The notes beneath the pieces are model-generated. The model was given only the letters and a program-made list of their open reading frames with translations. It was not told where the DNA came from and made no database searches. A DNA stretch of 38,277 nucleotides from the NCBI GenBank assembly GCA_007692485.1, contig REBY01000094.1, forward strand, positions 1 through 38,277. Reading direction: 5' to 3'. The stretch comes from Pseudomonadaceae bacterium. GTDB lineage: Bacteria; Pseudomonadota; Gammaproteobacteria; Pseudomonadales; Pseudomonadaceae. The position numbers were made by a program, and so were the translations under genes. Below, piece after piece: positions 8,911 through 15,922 of this stretch (its first letter is position 1; every line of letters starts with the position of its first letter).

Positions 8911-10311
8911 TCAATAAACATCGCGGCGTAGTCGGCCCTCAGCTTCCAGTTGCTTGAGCGTGACAGTGCCAAGCACGTCTTCGAGTACTTGCTCAACACC
9001 AGGGGCCATGCCCACGGCGTTACCGCATAGGTAGATGGCTGCTCCGTCCGCCACCCAATCGCGTAATGTCGCTTGCGCGCGGTTCAGGCGGTGCTGCACA
9101 TATTCGCCGCCCGGCGGGTCGCGGGAAAAAACGCGATCACAGCGGGCCAGCAGGTCGCGGGCTTCGAGGTCGTTCAGCTCGCTGTGATAGAAATCATCAC
9201 AGGCCGCATGGCGCTCACCAAAGATCAGCCAGTTGCGACCGTCATCCCCTTGGGCGCGTTGGCGCAGGTGGGCCATCAATCCAGCGAGGCCGGTGCCATT
9301 GCCAATCAGAATCAGCGGCCGGTCGGCATTGTCACCCAGTTGGAAGTTGCGGTTACGGCGAATCCGGCCTTGCAACAGGCTGCCAATGGGCGCTTCAGTG
9401 CAGAGCAGCCCCGACATCAGCCCGGTACTATCAGCGTCGGTATAGTGCAGTCGCACCAGTAGCTGCATTGCGCCGCTGCCGGGCAATGAGGCGATTGAGT
9501 AAGTGCGTGGTCGGCTATCCGCACCTTCGGCGCGCAATTGCAGCAAGTCGCCAGCCTGCCATTCGGGCAGCGCGAGACGATGGCTACTGTCACCCGCGCC
9601 AGTGACCGGCTCGAATGTCACTTCAACCACCGGAGCACCGACGCTGCCGGGGTTAAGCAGGCGGCGTTGTTGCAATCGCCAGTAGCCCCAACTCACCGAT
9701 TTGCTGGTGTCGGGGCCATCGATCTGGGCAATATCGGCCAGCCGATGTTGCCAGTTGCACAGGGCCAGCGGGTCAGCCCCGTCGACCTCAATACAGGGTG
9801 CCAGTGCACTGGCACCAGCGCCTTGCAACCAGGCGTCCAGCTGTCGACCAAAGGCGCAGAAGTGGGCATAGTGCCGGTCGCCGAGGGCGAGCAGCAGATA
9901 GGGCAACTCAGCCAGTGATGCTTCAGCCCGCATGACCTCGTCAACAAAACGCCGAGCGTTATCCGGTGCGTCGCCCTCACGACAGGTGCTGGCAATCAGC
10001 AGCAGTTTTGCGCAGCCCTGCAGATCCTCAAGGGTCAGGCTGCCCAATGCAGCTATTCGCACCTGAGCGCCGCTGGCCTTAAGTACCCCGGCGGCTTGTT
10101 CGGCGAGCTCTTCACCGAAGCCGGTCTGGCTGGCAAACGCCACCAAGGTCGGCTGCTGGCTGTCAGGCCCTGAGGCGTTTTGCGTGGCCAGTTCCGTTCG
10201 ACTGCGGGCGCTGACCGGGTGGTTGCGCCGCCAACTGAAGCGACACAATCCGGCATAGGCAAGCAACAGCCCGGCAGCCGTTGCCAGTCGGGTGGGGTCA
10301 TCAATCAACAT
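8911..10311 (-). CDS. Membrane-anchored flavodoxin/ferredoxin-reductase-type flavoprotein (sulfite reductase alpha-like)
   Basis: The 466-residue protein has one N-terminal membrane segment (about residues 8-27), a flavodoxin-like FMN domain (about 55-190, phosphate loop ASQTGFGEELAE), an FAD-binding barrel with RTYSIAS (about 265-275) and an NAD(P)H-binding domain with LIGNGTGLAGL and a C-terminal LCGNAVGMAPGVEQVLE. This is the cytochrome P450-reductase/CysJ architecture: electrons pass from NADPH through FAD to FMN. It is not in a sulfite-reduction context. It stands with a PepSY membrane protein and a TonB receptor, like oxidoreductases near piuA-type receptors, so a role in reducing siderophore-bound iron is inferred. 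In some relatives PepSY and flavoprotein modules are fused in one chain; here they are separate genes. Confidence 0.85.
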   Translation of the reverse strand: MLIDDPTRLATAAGLLLAYAGLCRFSWRRNHPVSARSRTELATQNASGPDSQQPTLVAFASQTGFGEELAEQAAGVLKASGAQVRIAALGSLTLEDLQGCAKLLLIASTCREGDAPDNARRFVDEVMRAEASLAELPYLLLALGDRHYAHFCAFGRQLDAWLQGAGASALAPCIEVDGADPLALCNWQHRLADIAQIDGPDTSKSVSWGYWRLQQRRLLNPGSVGAPVVEVTFEPVTGAGDSSHRLALPEWQAGDLLQLRAEGADSRPRTYSIASLPGSGAMQLLVRLHYTDADSTGLMSGLLCTEAPIGSLLQGRIRRNRNFQLGDNADRPLILIGNGTGLAGLMAHLRQRAQGDDGRNWLIFGERHAACDDFYHSELNDLEARDLLARCDRVFSRDPPGGEYVQHRLNRAQATLRDWVADGAAIYLCGNAVGMAPGVEQVLEDVLGTVTLKQLEAEGRLRRDVY

Positions 10312-10364
10312 AGGTTAACTGACGCTCGTCCGTGGGTTATGCATAGCGGCGGTTACGGCTAAGC

Positions 10365-11168
10365 TCATTGCGGCAAGACTTCCAGGGTGACGGCGTAGGA
10401 GGTGCGACGCTGGGCATTGGCGAGGGTGGCGTTTTCGTCATGCGACGAAGCACTCACCCAATACATGCCCGGTGCTGGCCAGGTATAACTGATGCGGCCT
10501 TCGGCGTCGGTGGTCAGGGTGACTCGCTCCAACTGGTCGCGGTAGCGGGTACCACCGGCCATGATGTTGACCTCTACCTCGGCGGCGGGCTCGCCATTGA
10601 GCATAAAGGCAAAGGTGGCGGCTTCGCCGTGGTAGAGGTCGTTAGGATGCGTCACCGGAACCAGTTCCAGGCCCTGATCGGTAGCCGGGATGTCTGAGGG
10701 GCTGCGGACGGTAACGAAGGTTTCAATCCGCGAGATGGATTCACGCAGGCTCAGTTCCTCTGCTTCAGCGGGGACGTTTTCCGCCATGTCATCATGACGC
10801 CCGCGCCAGCGGCGGGTCTCGTCACCCTCTTTCCAACTGGCCATGACGCTGGCATTGACCAGGGCCAGACGGTAGGAGCCGCTTTCCGGCAAATTGGCAT
10901 CGAACACAGTGCGCAGATTACCCTGCATGACATTTTCCGGTTCGACACTGATGCCCTGTGGGCCGGTAATGTGCAGGTTGTCCTGAATGCGCAGGGGGCG
11001 ATAAGTGAAGTGGAAGGTGTCGTTGGATACGGCGCCATCCACAGTCACCGGGCCCTCGCGCGATAGCACGGTAGACGAGGGTAGCAGCCAGACATCATGC
11101 GCCTGTGCGACCGGAACCAGGCTCAGGGCCAGGAGTGGCGTCATCAGAATAGTGCGGGTGATTTTCAT
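10365..11168 (-). CDS. Periplasmic DUF4198-domain protein
   Basis: The 267-residue product has a signal peptide cut after AQA (about residue 23), and the mature protein starts with HDVWLLPS, the hallmark opening of DUF4198 proteins. The rest looks beta-rich, with a C-terminal Ig-like/transthyretin-like section (TDAEGRISYTWPAPGMYWVSASS). DUF4198 proteins are periplasmic and often encoded beside metal transporters or TonB receptors; their reaction is unknown. An N-terminal His of the mature chain could bind metal, which is inference. The ATG at 11168 was chosen because it opens the signal peptide. It lies 31 bases downstream of the DUF2271 gene and is part of the iron-block transcript. Confidence 0.85.
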   Translation of the reverse strand: MKITRTILMTPLLALSLVPVAQAHDVWLLPSSTVLSREGPVTVDGAVSNDTFHFTYRPLRIQDNLHITGPQGISVEPENVMQGNLRTVFDANLPESGSYRLALVNASVMASWKEGDETRRWRGRHDDMAENVPAEAEELSLRESISRIETFVTVRSPSDIPATDQGLELVPVTHPNDLYHGEAATFAFMLNGEPAAEVEVNIMAGGTRYRDQLERVTLTTDAEGRISYTWPAPGMYWVSASSHDENATLANAQRRTSYAVTLEVLPQ

Positions 11169-11199
11169 AGGTGCTCCATGGTGATTGGGGTGTGGGTAA

Positions 11200-11718
11200 T
11201 CAGGGGGCAAGCCGGACAATGATCTGGCCCAGCTCGTGTTCGCCTTTGGCTCTGTGGGTGTCGTCGGCAACCAGAGGCCATTGCACCGGCAGGCTGACGA
11301 CTTCACGCCCGCCATGCTCGCGGGATGCTTCGATGATTAGCCGGTACTCGCCGTCATCCAGCTCGCTGAGTGGCGCTTGTTTAGTGCTGAAGGTGAGGGT
11401 ATGCATACCCGGTGGGCGGGTAGCGCTGGTGAGCCCGTCGACGGGGACCTCAAGGTCGCGTCCGGTGCGGCGCCACCACAGGCGCATATCCTTGAGCCAC
11501 TCGGTGCCCTTGGCATCGCGCATGTCAATGTCGTACCAGACGGCGAGATTGGCCGCGACACTGTTATCTGGGCGTTCCAGCCAAACGGCGACATAAGGCC
11601 GGCGATAGTCGGAAGCATCAAAAGCTGGTACTTCGATATCAACTGTCAGGTCGGCTGCCAGCACGGGCTGCATGACGAGAGTGCAGAGTGTGGCCAGGGT
11701 AAGTTTGGATCTGATCAT
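11200..11718 (-). CDS. Periplasmic DUF2271-domain protein
   Basis: The 172-residue product has a signal peptide ending in VLA (about residue 21) and then DUF2271-type sequence. Visible features are a beta-strand pattern with RRPYVAVWLERPDNS, a WLKDMRLWWRR segment and a C-terminal SLPVQWP section. DUF2271 proteins occur in clusters with DUF4198, PepSY membrane proteins and TonB-dependent receptors. Their biochemical role is not established, and no catalytic motif can be pointed to here. It starts 10 bases after the PepSY gene, so the two are probably translated from one message. Confidence 0.85.
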   Translation of the reverse strand: MIRSKLTLATLCTLVMQPVLAADLTVDIEVPAFDASDYRRPYVAVWLERPDNSVAANLAVWYDIDMRDAKGTEWLKDMRLWWRRTGRDLEVPVDGLTSATRPPGMHTLTFSTKQAPLSELDDGEYRLIIEASREHGGREVVSLPVQWPLVADDTHRAKGEHELGQIIVRLAP

Positions 11719-11728
11719 GGGTGACCTC

Positions 11729-12421
11729 TTAGTGCATGAAGAGCAGGATGATGAGTAGTGGGATTAGCGCCCCGGCAGCGACCAACGGCCAGACCATTGG
11801 GCGCTGCCGGGCGTGCAGCCAAAGGATGAAAAGCCCGCTGAGGGTAAAAATGACGCAAGCGACGGCGAAGACATCGATAAACAGGCTCCAGACGGGGCCG
11901 GTGTTACGGCCTTTGTGCAGGTCATTGAGCCAGGCCACGCTGCCACGGTGGGTGTGCTCAAACTCTACTGCGCCGGTATCAATATCGATGACGAGCCAGG
12001 CATCGCCACCGGGTCGCGGCATAGCCAGATAGACTTCGCCGTGCTCCCACTCGGCATCTGCTCTGGATATGGGCTGGCCGATGTTCCGACCCAACCAGCG
12101 GCGCAGGTCTCGAGGCAGGGGTTGCAGCGGATCGGCCGTTTGAGCCAAGGAGGCCAAGGCGTTCTGCTGAGCGGCAGCTAGCGTCAAAGACTGGGTCTTG
12201 GTCACCGTGCTGGCGGGAAGCGCATTGGGGTGATTAAGGGTGATCCCGGTTAGCGCAAACAGCAGCATGCCGATCAGGCAGACGGCCGAACTGACCCAGT
12301 GCCATTGCATCAACTGTCGTAGCCACCAGCTGCGTCTGAGGTGGCTGCGTGCGCGACCATCAGCCGGTGAGTTGGCTGGTTGGGACGAGGTCGTTGTCGG
12401 CGTAGTTGAATGAGGTGACAT
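11729..12421 (-). CDS. PepSY-associated membrane protein (short PepSY_TM type)
   Basis: The 230-residue inner-membrane protein has three likely membrane helices (about 43-63, 178-202, 211-229) and a large periplasmic loop holding a PepSY-like segment. Histidines sit at helix ends: His41 (QWHW), His64 (LNHPN), His169 (NDLHKGR) and His203 (WLHARQRP). That arrangement suits haem ligation across the membrane, as proposed for ferric-siderophore reductases FpvG and FoxB, which share the PepSY_TM family. This protein is much shorter than those. With the flavoprotein encoded downstream it could pass electrons to periplasmic ferric-siderophore; this is inference. It follows the receptor gene after 76 bases containing a strong hairpin. 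Confidence 0.85.
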   Translation of the reverse strand: MSPHSTTPTTTSSQPANSPADGRARSHLRRSWWLRQLMQWHWVSSAVCLIGMLLFALTGITLNHPNALPASTVTKTQSLTLAAAQQNALASLAQTADPLQPLPRDLRRWLGRNIGQPISRADAEWEHGEVYLAMPRPGGDAWLVIDIDTGAVEFEHTHRGSVAWLNDLHKGRNTGPVWSLFIDVFAVACVIFTLSGLFILWLHARQRPMVWPLVAAGALIPLLIILLFMH

Positions 12422-12455
12422 GGATCCTGACTCTGAAAAGTAAAAGCAAGCACGC

Positions 12456-12487
12456 GGCTCTGGTCTGCTGGCGAGCGGACCAGAGCC
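12456..12487 (-). terminator. Strong intercistronic hairpin between the TonB receptor and PepSY genes
   Basis: GGCTCTGGTC at 12456-12465 pairs perfectly with GACCAGAGCC at 12478-12487. The interior adds a T-G wobble pair and GCT/AGC closed by a GGCG tetraloop, a stem of about 14 pairs. Reading the minus strand, it is followed by a T-rich stretch (GCTTTTACTTTTC) some nine bases later. It could be a leaky terminator or an mRNA-stabilising hairpin that makes receptor levels exceed those of the downstream genes. Confidence 0.55.
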
Positions 12488-12497
12488 AGGGCTGCGA

Positions 12498-14924
12498 CTA
12501 GAAGCGTGCGTTTACGCTGACCCAAACATTGCGTTTCTTGTCCTTGTTGTTGTAATGGTCGGCATACGTCGGCTGCCAGCCGTCGATACAGTTGTTGCCG
12601 GACGTGCATTCAGTGAAGTCAACGTCATAGGTGGTGAAGTCCTTGTTCAGCAGATTGTTGACGCGACCATTGATGGTGATGCTGTCACTGACCCGGTAGC
12701 TGGCGCCGAGGTGGAAAATGTCGAAATCCTTGCGGTACTGGTCTTTCTCCAGAGCAGTGTTGTAGCGCCAGAAACGGTCGGCTTCTGCTTGCATGGTGAG
12801 GAAAATCACCAGGTCAGGTGTGGCATCCCAATCGAGGGTGGCGTTGAGCATGTGGCGGGCCGAATTGGTCAGTGGCCGACCCTTGTTGCTGCCGCTCTTT
12901 TGCTCGCTGTCGGTATGGGTGTAGTTACCGCGCAGGGCGAAGCGGTCAAGCATTTGCCAGCGACCGGCCACTTCCAGCCCCTGAATCACAGCCTTGTCGA
13001 TGTTGCTGGCGCGACTTGAGGTGCTGTAGCCAAGGTCGGCGTATTCACCGGTGCTTGAGCAGGCCAGCCCGGTATCACCGCCGCAGGGCTGGTTAGCGAT
13101 CTTGTCCTTGAACTCATTGTGGAACAGGGTGGCATTGAAGCTGTGGCGGTTGGGATGGTTCCAGTACAGGGCCAGCTCGGTATTGCGGCTGGTTTCGGGC
13201 TCAAGGTCGGGGTTGCCGAACATGGGACTGGTGCCTTGGCCGCCGAAGCCCCGAATGCCATCGTAAAGGTCGGTGGTTTTTGGCGTCTTGAAGCCGGTAC
13301 TGACCCCGCCTTTGAGCGTCCAGTTTGGCGCCAGGCTGTATACCCCGTACAGGCGCGGTGACACATTGCTGCCGAACGATTTGTGGTCGTCGTAGCGCAC
13401 ACCGGCAGTCAAGGTGAAGTTGTCGGTCATCATCCAGTTGTCTTCGATGAACAGCGACCACATTCGGTTGTCCTGGGTTTTGCCGGGGTCGCCGGACTCC
13501 ATGCCGAATATGCCGTCTTTCAATTCACCGTTGATAACCTGGCTACCCAGAACCAAGTGATGGTCGCCAACGACATCATGCACTGGGATATCGAGACGGC
13601 CATCAAAGGTGTACTGGTTGCTTTGCATAGTGCGCTTGGCGCGTGGCAGGAAGGTTTGCTCAGCAATCGCGCGGCGTTCCTCTTCGCTCAAACCGGCATA
13701 GGGGCCGGTGGCATCAAACATCTCTAGTAGCTGCTGCCGCTCTGACACCGTAAAGGGCAGGGTACGGCCGTTATTGTCGGTTTCGACATAAGCGAGCGAT
13801 ACCACGCTAGTGGCAAAATCCCAGCGCCCTTCATGGGACAGGGACCAACTGGAGCGGGTAAATTCCTGGTCGGAGAAATAGCCGACGCGCGGGTTGGCGC
13901 GGCGGCTCCAGTTACCCCCGTTATCGGCGCAAGTGCCGGCATTGTTGCCCGTGGCACCCATGCAGACATTACCGGCGGCCCAGATGGTGTCGATACTGTC
14001 CACGGTGCCTAGCGGGAAACTGGTAGTACCGGTAATCGGGTCTGTGACTGGTTTGTTGTCATAATCCTGAACGGATCTGTCATAGTCGAAGCTGATGCGC
14101 TGGCGTTCACCCGGGGTGAAAATCAGACTGAAGCCGTAGGCCTTGTTGGTGTTGTCGACTGTTTTTCCGCCACCGCCAAAACCCAGTGAGCGCGTGTGCA
14201 CACCGCCAGCCGGGTTGGTAACTGACTTGAATTCAGGCGTTGAGGCTAGCCGGTCATAGACGCTGCCGCGCAGGGTAAGCCCCAGCATGCCCGGAATAAG
14301 CGGGCCGCGGACACTGAAATCAGTAGTAATGTCATCGCCGAAGGCATCATCCGTTTGCAGGGTGCGGCTGTGGGTGACGGAGCCACTCCAGTGGGTGATG
14401 TCGCGCTTGGTGATGATATTGATAACGCCGCCAATGGCATCAGCGCCGTACAAGGTGGATGCCGGGCCGCGGATGACCTCAATACGTTCGATGGCATCCA
14501 GCGGAGGTATATGGTTGAACTGGTTGCCGCCAAAGGAGTTGGGATAGATATCGCCGTGGTTGCTCTGCCGGCGCCCGTCGATCAGAACCAGCGTGTAATC
14601 CGCCCCCATGCCGCGGATGCTGATGGTTCGCTGCCCGGTCTTGTCCGAGGTTTCGCCGACATCAACCCCTTCAATATCACGTACCGCATCAATCAGCGTG
14701 GTGTAGGGGCGGCGCGCAAGATCTTCCTGGGTAACAATGGTGATGCTGGCTGGCGCATCGGTGATCTTCTGCTCGAAGCCGGTGGCGGTAACCACGGTAT
14801 CATCCAGCCGGATACCCGGTTCGGCGATGACCGGCTGGGCCAGTGAGCAGCAGGCGATCGCTGCTGCAGTAGCTAGAGGATGACGACGGAATATGGGCAA
14901 GAGCCTGCGAGAATAGGCGGGCAT
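12498..14924 (-). CDS. TonB-dependent outer-membrane receptor, catecholate-siderophore (CirA/IrgA-like) type
   Basis: The 808-residue precursor has a signal peptide cut near Ala34, a TonB-box-like DDTVVTA at 41-47, a plug domain with PASITIVTQEDL and RIEVIRGPASTLYGADAIGGVINIITK-type residues (around 145-175), and a 22-strand barrel ending in a terminal Phe. It would import a ferric complex using TonB-ExbBD energy. The plug resembles CirA/IrgA/FepA-type catecholate receptors. The heme-receptor FRAP and NPNL motifs are only loosely matched (FKTPKTTDLY, GNPDLEPE), and the latter pattern is common to many siderophore receptors. Ligand therefore remains open. A Fur-box-like sequence overlaps its promoter, and hemP lies directly upstream on the same strand. 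Confidence 0.93.
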   Translation of the reverse strand: MPAYSRRLLPIFRRHPLATAAAIACCSLAQPVIAEPGIRLDDTVVTATGFEQKITDAPASITIVTQEDLARRPYTTLIDAVRDIEGVDVGETSDKTGQRTISIRGMGADYTLVLIDGRRQSNHGDIYPNSFGGNQFNHIPPLDAIERIEVIRGPASTLYGADAIGGVINIITKRDITHWSGSVTHSRTLQTDDAFGDDITTDFSVRGPLIPGMLGLTLRGSVYDRLASTPEFKSVTNPAGGVHTRSLGFGGGGKTVDNTNKAYGFSLIFTPGERQRISFDYDRSVQDYDNKPVTDPITGTTSFPLGTVDSIDTIWAAGNVCMGATGNNAGTCADNGGNWSRRANPRVGYFSDQEFTRSSWSLSHEGRWDFATSVVSLAYVETDNNGRTLPFTVSERQQLLEMFDATGPYAGLSEEERRAIAEQTFLPRAKRTMQSNQYTFDGRLDIPVHDVVGDHHLVLGSQVINGELKDGIFGMESGDPGKTQDNRMWSLFIEDNWMMTDNFTLTAGVRYDDHKSFGSNVSPRLYGVYSLAPNWTLKGGVSTGFKTPKTTDLYDGIRGFGGQGTSPMFGNPDLEPETSRNTELALYWNHPNRHSFNATLFHNEFKDKIANQPCGGDTGLACSSTGEYADLGYSTSSRASNIDKAVIQGLEVAGRWQMLDRFALRGNYTHTDSEQKSGSNKGRPLTNSARHMLNATLDWDATPDLVIFLTMQAEADRFWRYNTALEKDQYRKDFDIFHLGASYRVSDSITINGRVNNLLNKDFTTYDVDFTECTSGNNCIDGWQPTYADHYNNKDKKRNVWVSVNARF

Positions 14925-15024
14925 TGGGTAAAGCTCCTGGTCAGTAGCGTTGGTTTTTGGCTGGCTGGCTGACAGGAGGCTGGGCAGGTGGCCCTTTCCG
15001 CAGGTGGCTAACTTATCGGTGCGT

Positions 15025-15053
15025 ATACTAAATGATAATAATTCGTATTACAA
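15025..15053 (-). promoter_or_regulatory. Candidate sigma-70 promoter of the TonB-receptor gene
   Basis: On the minus strand, TTGTAA (15053-15048) and TAGTAT (15030-15025) are separated by exactly 17 bases, about 100 bases upstream of the receptor ATG. The spacer is AT-rich and contains the Fur-like sequence, so Fur binding would block RNA polymerase directly. Confidence 0.55.
15028..15046. promoter_or_regulatory. Fur-box-like operator upstream of the TonB-receptor gene
   Basis: The segment centred on AATGATAATAATT matches the 19-base consensus GATAATGATAATCATTATC at 12 positions by my alignment. It overlaps the -10 element and spacer of the candidate receptor promoter, the arrangement expected for iron-dependent Fur repression. 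Confidence 0.65.
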
Positions 15054-15088
15054 TATTTTGCCTTGATTAGGCGAGGGTTGGTTACAGC

Positions 15089-15289
15089 TTATTTGGTCAG
15101 TATGAGCTTTCCGCTACGGGTTACTCGCAGGGTATATAGCGCGCCCTGGTGGTCAATAATGATGCTGTTATTACCCTGTAAAAGGGTGCTGCTTAGCAGT
15201 ATGTTGCTGGCAGGTACAGCATCCTGCGGGGTACCACTTTCAGCGCTGCGGGCTGGCGGTTGATTGCGGACCATTGGGTTGCGGTGCAT
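15089..15289 (-). CDS. hemP: Hemin uptake protein HemP
   Basis: The 66-residue protein matches the HemP/HmuP family: a variable polar N-terminus, then SSTLLQGNNSIIIDHQG with the conserved Gly and His, and the family ending YTLRVTRSGKLILTK at about 52-66. HemP/HmuP proteins are small cytoplasmic factors linked to haem or siderophore receptor genes; in some proteobacteria they activate expression of the receptor. The ATG at 15289 is preceded by AAGG at a suitable distance. It lies 165 bases upstream of the receptor gene and has its own promoter with a Fur-box-like operator, so both are expected to be iron-repressed. A regulatory role here is inference. Confidence 0.9.
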   Translation of the reverse strand: MHRNPMVRNQPPARSAESGTPQDAVPASNILLSSTLLQGNNSIIIDHQGALYTLRVTRSGKLILTK

Positions 15290-15304
15290 GAACAGGCCTT
15301 ATAT

Positions 15305-15323
15305 GCAAATGGTAATCATTTAC
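15305..15323. promoter_or_regulatory. Fur-box-like operator upstream of hemP
   Basis: GCAAATGGTAATCATTTAC matches the 19-base Fur consensus at 14 positions by my alignment, including ATG-G/A-TAATCATT, and is nearly palindromic. It starts next to the hemP -10 element and covers the expected transcription start. Confidence 0.8.
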
Positions 15324-15352
15324 ATTAAATGCCAGTAAGCCAACTATGTCAA
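15324..15352 (-). promoter_or_regulatory. hemP sigma-70 promoter
   Basis: On the minus strand a perfect -35 TTGACA (15352-15347) and a 5-of-6 -10 TTTAAT (15329-15324) are spaced by 17 bases. The -35 lies only about 15 bases beyond the stop codon of the DUF2878 gene. The Fur-box-like sequence follows immediately, so this should be a strong promoter tightly repressed when iron is sufficient. Confidence 0.75.
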
Positions 15353-15366
15353 CCTGAGCCGAGAAC

Positions 15367-15921
15367 TTACTCGTCCGGGTCCATGGTGATCGCTGTTTTT
15401 TGCTGCGCGGCCACCAGGCGTTGGCGGTATTGCTCACGATACAGGTGTGCAAAGCCATGCAGTACCGGCAAGACGACAGCCCAGGTAGCAGCGAGTATCA
15501 GGATGCTGGGTAGCAGGCCAAGTGGTAGTTCAACATCGGCTAAGGCGGCGCCAGCAACGTAAGAGCCGGGCGCTGCAATGGCACCCACCGCTGCGGCCAC
15601 CCACCAGCGTCGGCTCCAGGCCAGGCAGTGGTTAAGGGTGGTAGCCAGCAAGGCCCAGAGTAGTGCCAGCCAAAGCGGTATCAGGTCGGATTCACCAGGG
15701 AAGGCGAACACCCCGAGATGCATGAGAAAAGAGTCCAGCGCGGCACCGGCAAAAAATACCGTCATCACCAGTTTGCCTTCAGCCGCCCAACTGCTGGTCC
15801 AAGTAAAGTGCACGACTAGCACGGCAAGCGGAATCAATAACCAGAACGAACTGCCACCGAGTACTGCTGCGAACCAGCCGAGCTGGAACAAAACAGCGTT
15901 GGCAATCAGTTTGGTCGGCAT
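15367..15921 (-). CDS. DUF2878-family integral membrane protein
   Basis: The 184-residue protein is almost entirely hydrophobic, with about five to six membrane helices (for example LFQLGWFAAVLGGSSFWLLI and LWLALLWALLATTLNHCLAW) and a short charged cytoplasmic tail. It matches the DUF2878 family as I recall it, which has no assigned activity but is often encoded next to cyclopropane-fatty-acid-synthase-like genes. The ATG at 15921 lies one base past the stop of the methyltransferase gene; the frame is open upstream but overlaps that gene deeply. It is the last gene of the nine-gene operon. A role in membrane-lipid modification is inferred from its place only. Confidence 0.85.
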   Translation of the reverse strand: MPTKLIANAVLFQLGWFAAVLGGSSFWLLIPLAVLVVHFTWTSSWAAEGKLVMTVFFAGAALDSFLMHLGVFAFPGESDLIPLWLALLWALLATTLNHCLAWSRRWWVAAAVGAIAAPGSYVAGAALADVELPLGLLPSILILAATWAVVLPVLHGFAHLYREQYRQRLVAAQQKTAITMDPDE

Positions 15922-15922
15922 G

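Noticed and set aside
8911-10311. Flavoprotein as a true assimilatory sulfite reductase subunit
   Set aside because: It has a membrane anchor and lies among TonB, PepSY and DUF2271/DUF4198 genes, with no sulfite reductase beta gene nearby.
12498-14924. Receptor as a dedicated haem receptor
   Set aside because: FRAP and NPNL motifs are only loosely matched and are shared with siderophore receptors; the plug is CirA/IrgA-like. The hemP neighbour keeps the haem option open but does not decide it.
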